NCBI GenBank assembly: GCA_050247895.1
Contig: JBFWTJ010000121.1
Coordinates: 1 to 10,792, forward strand
Source: CAVPEW01 sp050247895
GTDB lineage: Bacteria > Actinomycetota > Acidimicrobiia > Acidimicrobiales > VFJN01
Direction of reading: 5' to 3'
DNA length: 10,792 nucleotides
The stretch's first letter is position 1, and each line of letters begins with the position of its first letter. A program made the position numbers and the translations under genes. This document shows positions 5,793 through 10,792 of this stretch, piece by piece. The notes beneath the pieces were generated by a model. That model worked only from the letters and a program-made list of their open reading frames with translations. It was not told the origin of the DNA and did no database searches.

Positions 5793-6439
5793 CGGGCGCC
5801 GCCCGGCACCGGTTCGGCCACGAGCTCGCGCAGCCGGGCGAACAGCACGTCGAGGGCGGGCTCGTTCATGCCTCCGTGGGGCACGATCACGTCGGCGTAG
5901 CGCTTGGTCGGCTCGCAGAACTGGAGGTGGCTGGGGCGGACCGTCTCGAGGTACTGGGCCACCACCCCGTCGGTGGTGCGGCCCCGCTGGGCGATGTCGC
6001 GCTCCAACCGCCGGATGAACCGCACGTCCGCGTCGGTGTCGACGAAGACCCGCAGGTCGAACAGGTCCCGCAGGCCGGGTTCGTAGAGCACGAGGATCCC
6101 CTCGACGACCACGACGGGCGCCGCCGGCGCGGTGGTGGTCCTGGGCGCCCGGGCGTAGGTGGCGAAGTCGTAGACGGGGACCTCGACCGACCGACCGGCC
6201 CGCAGCGCCCGGACGTGATCGAGCAGCAGGGGCCAGTCGAAGGCGTCAGGGTGGTCGTAGTTGATGGCGGCCCTCTCGGCCAACGGCAGGTCGGACCGGT
6301 CGCGGTAGTACGAGTCGAGGCGGACCAGGGTCAGTGCCGTGGGGAGCCGCTCGAGCATGCGCTGCGCGACGGTCGTCTTGCCGCTGCCCGACCCGCCGGC
6401 CACACCGACCAGGAAGGTCCCGGGCTCCGGGTGGTTCAC
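5789..6439 (-). CDS. udk: Uridine kinase
   Basis: The 216-residue protein phosphorylates uridine, and usually cytidine, with ATP or GTP in pyrimidine salvage in the cytoplasm. It has the P-loop GGSGSGKTT (15-23), the LDSYYRD segment (41-47) with D42 in the position of the catalytic acid, NYDHPDAFDW (60-69) and VYDFATYAR (89-97), which line the nucleoside site. VVVVEGIL (109-116) is the Walker B-like strand, and RRLERDIAQRGRT (142-154) is the lid region. The length agrees with bacterial Udk. The GTG start at 6439-6437 overlaps the TGA of the cyclophilin gene (GTGA), and its own stop overlaps the start of the DNA glycosylase, so the three genes are read as one coupled unit. No feature is missing or truncated. 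Confidence 0.94.
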   Translation of the reverse strand: MNHPEPGTFLVGVAGGSGSGKTTVAQRMLERLPTALTLVRLDSYYRDRSDLPLAERAAINYDHPDAFDWPLLLDHVRALRAGRSVEVPVYDFATYARAPRTTTAPAAPVVVVEGILVLYEPGLRDLFDLRVFVDTDADVRFIRRLERDIAQRGRTTDGVVAQYLETVRPSHLQFCEPTKRYADVIVPHGGMNEPALDVLFARLRELVAEPVPGGAR

Positions 6440-6903
6440 CTCTCCTCGACGGCCACCGACGACATCACGTCGCCGACCCGGATCGACTGGGCCACCTCGA
6501 TGCCCGAGGTGACGTAGCCGAACAGGTTGTACGCCTTGTCGAGCTTGCGGGTGCAGTCGTCGATGCAGATGAAGAACTGCGAGCCGTTGGTGTCGGGCCC
6601 GGCGTTGGCCATGGCCACCGCGCCCAGCGTGTACTCGCCCTTGACCGGCTCGTCGGCGAAGCGGTAGCCGGGCCCACCTCGGCCGCTGCCCTCGGGATCG
6701 CCGCCCTGGATCACGAACTCGGGGACCACCCGGTGGAACGTCAGGCCGTCGTAGAAGCCGGCCCGGGCCTGGACCACGAAGTTGTTGACCGTGTTGGGGG
6801 CCAGCTTCGGGTCGAGCTCGAGGACGAGGGTCCCGCGCTCGGTGGTGATGGTCACCTCGTAGGTCCGGTCGCGGTCGATCTCGAAGGCGGGGGGTTGAGC
6901 CAT
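6436..6903 (-). CDS. Cyclophilin-type peptidyl-prolyl cis-trans isomerase
   Basis: The 155-residue protein catalyses proline cis-trans isomerisation. Diagnostic blocks are FYDGLTFHRVVPEFVIQGGDP (50-70) with catalytic R58, F63 and Q66, then GAVAMANAGPDTNGSQFFI (94-112). No signal peptide or membrane span precedes the domain, so it is cytoplasmic, unlike many actinobacterial PpiB relatives with an N-terminal anchor. By alignment to human cyclophilin A, the tryptophan of EWLDGKH is replaced by lysine (K120 in RKLDKAY) and the following histidine by tyrosine, so cyclosporin binding is probably weak. The ATG at 6903 lies 7 nt after a TANNNT element, consistent with a leaderless promoter. The gene is 46 bp after the TetR stop and overlaps udk by 4 nt. 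Confidence 0.93.
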   Translation of the reverse strand: MAQPPAFEIDRDRTYEVTITTERGTLVLELDPKLAPNTVNNFVVQARAGFYDGLTFHRVVPEFVIQGGDPEGSGRGGPGYRFADEPVKGEYTLGAVAMANAGPDTNGSQFFICIDDCTRKLDKAYNLFGYVTSGIEVAQSIRVGDVMSSVAVEER

Positions 6904-6910
6904 GCCGGCG

Positions 6911-6916
6911 ACCTTA
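6911..6916 (-). promoter_or_regulatory. Candidate leaderless promoter -10 element before the cyclophilin gene
   Basis: On the minus strand TAAGGT fits TANNNT and is followed by exactly 7 nt before the ATG at 6903, so the transcript could start at the A of the start codon. There is no Shine-Dalgarno sequence in those 7 nt and no recognisable -35 at the usual distance. It would let the cyclophilin-udk-glycosylase unit be expressed apart from the upstream transporter and TetR genes. Confidence 0.45.
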
Positions 6917-6928
6917 CCGGCGGAGGGC

Positions 6929-6948
6929 GTCGGGGGACCTGGTCCGAC
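6929..6948 (-). terminator. Weak hairpin directly after the TetR gene
   Basis: GTCGG at 6929-6933 and CCGAC at 6944-6948 form a 5-bp stem with a 10-nt loop, starting 1 bp after the TetR stop codon. Inside it, GGACC-T-GGTCC (6935-6945) is a competing 11-bp palindrome. It may act as a weak terminator or, alternatively, as a TetR-type operator next to the cyclophilin promoter. Both readings are tentative. Confidence 0.25.
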
Positions 6949-6949
6949 C

Positions 6950-7534
6950 TCAGGCCCGGGTCACCGCCACGAGCCCGGCCAGGCCGTCCCAGCCCACCCG
7001 TGTGAGCAGCTCGACGGCCCCGTCGAGGTCCATCTCGCCCTCCTGCTCGCGCCACTGGCCCGCGCCCGACTCCACGAGCCCGACCACGGCCCGGGCCAGC
7101 AGGACCGCGCCCGGGCCCCCACCCAGGGTCCGGGCCAGCTGCTCGCCGTGGCGGCGCCGGGCGGCGCGGATCCCGTCCAGGCTCATGGCCCCGAGGGTCA
7201 CCGTGAGCTGCCACTCGCCCGGGTTGTCCCGGGCGAACTCCAGATAGGCGCGCACCACGCCGGCGAAGGCGTCGCGCGACCACGCCACGGCGGGATCGCC
7301 GGCCGCGGCGTCGCCGAGCCCCACCGCGTGGGCCAGCCGCTCGGCCAGCGCGTCGTGGACCGCGGTGAGCAGGCCGGCCCGGTCGCCGAAGTAGGCGTAC
7401 ACGAGCGAGCGCGAGACCCCGACCCGGGCCGCGACCTCGTCCACCCCGACCAGGCTGGGGTCACGTCCCACGAAGGTGTCCACGGCCGCCTCGATGAGCT
7501 GGGCCCTCCGCCGGTCGGGTGCGAGCCGGCTCAC
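6950..7534 (-). CDS. TetR/AcrR family transcriptional regulator
   Basis: The 194-residue protein has an N-terminal TetR DNA-binding domain: RRRAQLIEAAVDTFVGR (8-24), then the helix-turn-helix VDEVAARVGVSRSLVYAYFGDRAGLL (31-56). The SRSLVYAYFGDR segment is the classical recognition helix and following turn. The C-terminal half (about 60-194) is helical and variable, as expected for the ligand-binding and dimerisation part; its ligand cannot be predicted. The GTG at 7534 is chosen because it starts just before the conserved helix 1. The gene follows the transporter ATPase gene by 31 bp on the same strand, so it is probably co-transcribed with it and may control that operon or itself; this is inference. 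A short hairpin lies in the gap. The C-terminus is followed by a weak hairpin. Confidence 0.9.
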   Translation of the reverse strand: MSRLAPDRRRAQLIEAAVDTFVGRDPSLVGVDEVAARVGVSRSLVYAYFGDRAGLLTAVHDALAERLAHAVGLGDAAAGDPAVAWSRDAFAGVVRAYLEFARDNPGEWQLTVTLGAMSLDGIRAARRRHGEQLARTLGGGPGAVLLARAVVGLVESGAGQWREQEGEMDLDGAVELLTRVGWDGLAGLVAVTRA

Positions 7535-7548
7535 CTGCGCCCCGTCGG

Positions 7549-7563
7549 CGGTCGCCCCGACCG
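7549..7563 (-). terminator. Short hairpin between the ATPase F gene and tetR
   Basis: CGGTCG (7549-7554) and CGACCG (7558-7563) form a perfect 6-bp stem with a 3-nt loop, starting 2 bp after the ATPase stop codon. It could reduce read-through into tetR or stabilise the upstream mRNA end. It has no T-tract and is short, so a chance origin in GC-rich DNA is possible. Confidence 0.3.
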
Positions 7564-7565
7564 GT

Positions 7566-8573
7566 TCAACGGCCTGCTCCTCCGCCGTTCCCCACCGGGT
7601 GGTGACAGGCGACGAAGCGGCCGTCGCCGGCGGGCTCGAGGCTCGGCTCCTCCCGGCGGCAACGCTCGGAGGCCAACGGGCACCGGGTGTGGAAGCGGCA
7701 GCCGGCGGGCGGGTCGAGGGGCGAGGGGGGTTCCACGGCGGGCGGCGCGGGCGGCAGGGGAGCGGTCGGGTCCGGGACCGGGATCGAGCGCAGGAGCGTG
7801 GCCGTGTAGGGGTGCGCCGGGGCCTCGTAGACCGCGACGGGCGGGCCGACCTCGCAGAGCTTGCCCAGGTACATCACCGCCACCCGGTCGCTCACGTTGC
7901 GGACCACGGCCAGGTCGTGGGCGATGAAGACCATGGACAGGCCGAACCGCTCCTTCATGTCCTCGAGCAGGTTCAGGATCTGGGCCTGGACCGACACGTC
8001 GAGGGCCGACACGGGCTCGTCGCACACCAGCACCCGGGGCCGCAGCACCAGGGCCCGGGCGATCGACACCCGCTGGCACTGGCCGCCCGACAGCTCGGCC
8101 GGGCGCTTGGCGCCGTCGAGGTCGGGGTCCAGGCCCACCGCGGCGAGGACCTCGTCGGTGCGGGCCTCCTGCTCCGCCTCCCCGCCCTGCCGCCAGACCT
8201 TGAGCGGCTCCTGGACGATCTGGCGGGCCGTGCGCCGGGGGTTGAGCGAGGAGATGGGGTCCTGGAGGACCAGCTGGAGGCGGGGTCGCAGGTGGCGCAG
8301 GCGCCGCTCGTCCAGGGCGGTGAGCTCGAGGCCCTCGAAGTGCACCGTGCCCGAGCGGGGCGGGGGGAGCTGCAGCAGCGAGCGGCCGGTGCTCGACTTG
8401 CCGCAGCCCGACTCGCCCACGACGCCCAGCGTCTCGCCGTCGACCAGGTCGAGGCTGATCCCCGACACGGCCTGCACGCGGCGGCGCCCGGCCGGGTACT
8501 CGACGACCAGGTCCTGGGCCCGCAGCACGGCCTCGGCCGGTGGGCGCAGGTGGGCGGTCCCGGTCCCCGCCAT
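7566..8573 (-). CDS. ABC transporter ATPase, peptide-type (OppF/DppF-like)
   Basis: This 335-residue ATPase is the second nucleotide-binding subunit of a peptide/nickel-type importer on the inner membrane face. It shows Walker A GESGCGKS (53-60), Q-loop Q104 in LVLQDPISSLNP, signature LSGGQ (161-165), Walker B VLVCDE (181-186), and switch histidine H219. The C-terminal oligopeptide-transporter extension contains GCRFHTRCP and further cysteines: C292, C298, C305 and C323. The SSLNPRRT segment after the Q-loop is typical of the OppF side. The ATG at 8573-8571 overlaps the last base of the previous stop (TGATG), which supports this start over longer upstream options that would intrude far into the preceding gene. 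It is the last of four overlapping transporter genes. The substrate is not indicated by sequence. Confidence 0.92.
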   Translation of the reverse strand: MAGTGTAHLRPPAEAVLRAQDLVVEYPAGRRRVQAVSGISLDLVDGETLGVVGESGCGKSSTGRSLLQLPPPRSGTVHFEGLELTALDERRLRHLRPRLQLVLQDPISSLNPRRTARQIVQEPLKVWRQGGEAEQEARTDEVLAAVGLDPDLDGAKRPAELSGGQCQRVSIARALVLRPRVLVCDEPVSALDVSVQAQILNLLEDMKERFGLSMVFIAHDLAVVRNVSDRVAVMYLGKLCEVGPPVAVYEAPAHPYTATLLRSIPVPDPTAPLPPAPPAVEPPSPLDPPAGCRFHTRCPLASERCRREEPSLEPAGDGRFVACHHPVGNGGGAGR

Positions 8574-9640
8574 CAGCTCGCCACCCGGCCGGGATCGGGC
8601 AGGGCGGTGGCCACCGGTGCGACGTCGCCGCCCGGTGCCTGGCCCTCGCCCACGGGGTACCAGCACCGGAAGGCGTGGGCCGGGTCGTCGGTGCGGACCA
8701 GCGGTGGGGCCTCCTGGTGGCAGCGCGCCCGGGCCAGCGGGCACCGGGGCGAGAACCGGCACCCAGCCGGGCGGGCCACCGGGGAGGGCGGGCGGCCGGC
8801 GATGGCCGGCAGCCGCCGGTGGGTGGGCCCGTCCAGGGCCGGGATCGAGCGCAGCAGCGCCTGCGTGTAGGGCATCCGGACGTTGGCGAACAGGGTCCGG
8901 GTCGGTGCCTGCTCGACGACCTGGCCGGCGTAGACCACCGCGATCTCGTCGGTCCGACCGGCCACGACACCCAGGTCGTGGGTGACCAGCACGAGGGCCA
9001 TGTCCCGCTCCCGGCGCTCGCGGGCGAGCAGGTCGAGGATCTGCGACTGGACGGTGACGTCGAGCGCCGTGGTGGGCTCGTCGGCGAACAGGAGCTGGGG
9101 CCCGGCGGCCAGCGCCACGGCGATGACGACGCGCTGGCGCATGCCGCCCGACAGCTCGTGGGGGTTCTGGCCGAGCCGCCGGGCCGGCTCGGGGATCCCG
9201 ATCGAGCGCAGCAGCTCCAGTGCCACGGCCTCGGCCTCGCGCCGGGGGAGGCGGAGGTGGTAGCGGAGGGGCTCGGTGATCTGGTGGCCGACCTTCATGA
9301 CCGGGTTGAGCGAGGTCATGGGGTCCTGGAACACCATGGCCATGCGGGTGCCCCAGACCCGGCGCAGCTCGTCCTCGGAGCGCCCGACGAGCTCCTCGCC
9401 GTCGAAGCGCACGCTGCCGGTGACCTGCACGCCGTCGTGGGGCAGCAGGCCCATGATCGAGCGGGCCAGCATGGTCTTGCCCGAGCCCGACTCGCCCACC
9501 ACGCCGAGCGTGCGGCCCCGGTCCAACCGCAGCGAGATCCCGTCGACGGCGGGCACCGGGCCGTGCCGGGAGGCCAGCGTGGTCCGCAGGTCGGTGACGG
9601 CCAACAACGGTTCGCCCCCGCCGTCGCGCGCCGGGCTCAC
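8573..9640 (-). CDS. ABC transporter ATPase, peptide-type (OppD/DppD-like)
   Basis: This 355-residue protein is the first nucleotide-binding subunit of the same importer. Motifs in order: Walker A GESGSGKT (49-56), Q-loop Q105 in MVFQDPMTSLNPVMKVG, signature LSGGM (163-167), Walker B LLFADE (183-188), D-loop TALD, and H221. The QDPMTSLNP and LSGGMRQRV forms are typical of OppD/DppD. The C-terminal extension has C294-x5-C300-x6-C307-x18-C326 (GCRFSPRCP and following). Structural work on mycobacterial OppD and E. coli DppD/DppF has reported an iron-sulfur cluster in this region, so the same is plausible here. The GTG at 9640-9638 overlaps the permease stop (GTGA). A twin ATPase gene follows with a 1-nt overlap. 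Confidence 0.93.
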   Translation of the reverse strand: MSPARDGGGEPLLAVTDLRTTLASRHGPVPAVDGISLRLDRGRTLGVVGESGSGKTMLARSIMGLLPHDGVQVTGSVRFDGEELVGRSEDELRRVWGTRMAMVFQDPMTSLNPVMKVGHQITEPLRYHLRLPRREAEAVALELLRSIGIPEPARRLGQNPHELSGGMRQRVVIAVALAAGPQLLFADEPTTALDVTVQSQILDLLARERRERDMALVLVTHDLGVVAGRTDEIAVVYAGQVVEQAPTRTLFANVRMPYTQALLRSIPALDGPTHRRLPAIAGRPPSPVARPAGCRFSPRCPLARARCHQEAPPLVRTDDPAHAFRCWYPVGEGQAPGGDVAPVATALPDPGRVAS

Positions 9641-10566
9641 AGCAGGCTCCGGCGCGGATCGGTCCGGCGCTTCACGTGGTCGCCCAGGTGGTTCAGCGAC
9701 AGGACGGTGAGGAAGGTGCAGGTCGAGGCGGCGAAGACCACGTGGTACGACCGGGCCAGGTCGTTCACGTTCTGGGCGATCATGTTCCCCCAGGTCGGCC
9801 GGGTGGCGATCCCGACGCCGAGCACGGCCAGGCCGCCCTCGGCCACCACCGCGACGGCCACCCCGAGGCAGGCGAAGGCCAGCATGGCGGGCAGGACGTT
9901 GGGGAGGACCTCCCGGCGCAGGATCCTCGACGGCGGGGTCCCGATGGCCCGGGCCGCGGTCACGAACTCGCGCTCGGCCCAGGTGAGGGTGGCGGCCCGA
10001 GTGATGCGGGCCATCAGGGGCACGGCGACCACGCCCAGGGCGACGATCTGCACCACGACCCGGCGGGAGTCCGACACGCCGTCACCGCCGGCCAGCACCG
10101 CGACCAGCGCCAGGGCCAGGACCACCTGGGGGATGGCGAGCAGGACGTCGAAGGCCACGACCAGGACCCGGGCCAGCCGGCTGCGGGAGAACCCGGCGAC
10201 CAGGCCGAGGGTCCCGCCGACGACCAGGCCGATGGCGATCGAGGCCACCCCGACCAGCAGCGAGATGCGGCCGCCCCACACGACCCGGCTGAGCACGTCA
10301 CGGCCGAGGTTGTCGCCCCCGAGGAGCGCGCCGGGCGTGCCGGGCAGGGTGTAGCGCAGGTCGGGGTCGAACCGGTTGGGGTCGGGGAGCGGGAGCACCG
10401 GTGCGAGCAGGGCCAGCCCGGTGACCAGGACCAGCCAGCCCGCTGCCAGCATCCCGCTCAGTCCCAGGCGCGGCCCGGTGACCACCTCGTCGGACCCCGC
10501 GGTCGCCGTCGTGGGCACCGACACGTCGAGGGCCTGGCCCAGCCCCGGGGCCTGCACCTCAGCCAC
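9637..10566 (-). CDS. ABC transporter permease, peptide-type (DppC/OppC-like)
   Basis: This 309-residue membrane subunit has a hydrophilic N-terminal stretch (1-34), a first span (about 36-58), then a periplasmic loop with the family motif GGDNLGRDVLSRVVWGGR (83-100). The five-span BPD_transp_1 core follows. The cytoplasmic EAA-like loop that couples to the ATPases is EREFVTAARAIGTPPSRILRREVLPNVLP (198-226). The C-terminal LNHLGDHVKRRTDPR is the usual end of DppC proteins. The GTG at 10566 is chosen; it gives an 8-nt overlap with the upstream permease gene. A start further in would remove the N-terminal cytoplasmic tail, which carries no conserved motif, so the exact start is less certain than the rest. 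It pairs with the partner permease at the window edge to form the channel. Confidence 0.92.
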   Translation of the reverse strand: MAEVQAPGLGQALDVSVPTTATAGSDEVVTGPRLGLSGMLAAGWLVLVTGLALLAPVLPLPDPNRFDPDLRYTLPGTPGALLGGDNLGRDVLSRVVWGGRISLLVGVASIAIGLVVGGTLGLVAGFSRSRLARVLVVAFDVLLAIPQVVLALALVAVLAGGDGVSDSRRVVVQIVALGVVAVPLMARITRAATLTWAEREFVTAARAIGTPPSRILRREVLPNVLPAMLAFACLGVAVAVVAEGGLAVLGVGIATRPTWGNMIAQNVNDLARSYHVVFAASTCTFLTVLSLNHLGDHVKRRTDPRRSLL

Positions 10567-10792
10567 GGGCGGCCTCCTGGCGGATCCGGGGGTCGAGCAC
10601 GGCGTAGAGCAGGTCGACCGCGAAGTTCACGAGCACGTAGAGCACGGCGACGACCGCCACGTAGGACTGGATGGCGACGTACTGGCGCTGGGCCACCGCG
10701 GTGTAGATCTCGGTCCCCAGGCCCGGGATGTCGAAGAGCACCTCGAGGATCTCCGCACCGCCCACCAGCGAGCCGCCGTTCAGGCCGGCCAC
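10559..10792 (-). CDS. ABC transporter permease, peptide-type (DppB/OppB-like), C-terminal part
   Basis: Only the last 77 residues are in the window; the gene starts beyond its right edge. GLNGGSLVGGAEILEVLFDIPGLGTEIYTAV, then a hydrophobic span (about 43-66) and the ending NFAVDLLYAVLDPRIR are the hallmark C-terminus of DppB-type permeases, in which the GG(L/S)xGGAxxxExxFxxPGLG block lies in the last extracytoplasmic loop. Its TGA overlaps the start of the second permease gene by 8 nt, so the two are translationally coupled. The usual gene order of such operons predicts that a substrate-binding lipoprotein gene, not visible here, may lie further to the right. Confidence 0.9.
   Translation of the reverse strand: MAGLNGGSLVGGAEILEVLFDIPGLGTEIYTAVAQRQYVAIQSYVAVVAVLYVLVNFAVDLLYAVLDPRIRQEAARG

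Noticed and set aside
8574..8762. Extending the ATPase F gene upstream to 8762
   Set aside because: The extension is Pro/Gly/Arg-rich and lies within the end of the preceding ATPase gene; the ATG at 8573 gives the normal family length and a 1-nt TGATG overlap.
8540..10354. A 604-codon plus-strand frame antisense to the transporter genes
   Set aside because: Shadow frame lying over two complete transporter genes with all expected motifs; its own translation has no domain features.

Overview
The window comes from a very GC-rich chromosome. Codon third positions are almost always G or C, and 8 of the 12 genes with a visible start begin with GTG. Genes are densely packed, and one intergenic site matches the actinobacterial DnaA box TTGTCCACA. 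Together these point to a high-GC actinobacterium, possibly Acidimicrobiia; that class is an inference from the gene style and cannot be proven from sequence alone. There is no CRISPR array, rRNA, tRNA, insertion sequence or phage gene. The longest stretch without a gene is 126 bp (2711-2836).

Left part (1-4363), cell-envelope sugar chemistry. The end of a SAM-dependent methyltransferase (+) is followed by a family-2 glycosyltransferase of the polyprenyl-phosphate mannose synthase type (+). A convergent FAD-dependent amine-oxidase/UDP-galactopyranose-mutase-like protein (-) comes next. Divergent from it is a multi-membrane-span GT-C glycosyltransferase of the GT39/ArnT-like type (+). A plausible reading is that the GT2 enzyme makes a polyprenyl-phosphate sugar and the GT-C enzyme uses such a donor at the outer membrane face.

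Middle part (4364-4904). A short intergenic region carries a cluster of three DnaA-box-like sites around an inverted repeat. Two small genes follow, an unrecognised 76-residue protein and a 62-residue zinc-ribbon protein. The second ends in a perfect 24-bp palindrome that also contains the stop codon of the convergent gene.

Right part (4902-10792), all on the minus strand and tightly packed. Read in the direction of transcription it runs: ABC peptide-type permease B (cut by the window edge), permease C, ATPase D, ATPase F, a TetR regulator, then a cyclophilin, a uridine kinase and an AlkA-like DNA glycosylase. The four transporter genes overlap one another by 1-8 nt, and the last three genes overlap by 4 nt (GTGA). 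A leaderless-type promoter directly before the cyclophilin suggests that the housekeeping trio can be transcribed apart from the transporter operon. No substrate-binding protein is visible, so the transported molecule is unknown.

Most genes belong to well-known families. The less ordinary signals are the DnaA-box cluster, the shared-stop palindrome, the two leaderless-type promoter candidates, the two small proteins, and the cysteine clusters at the C-termini of both transporter ATPases.
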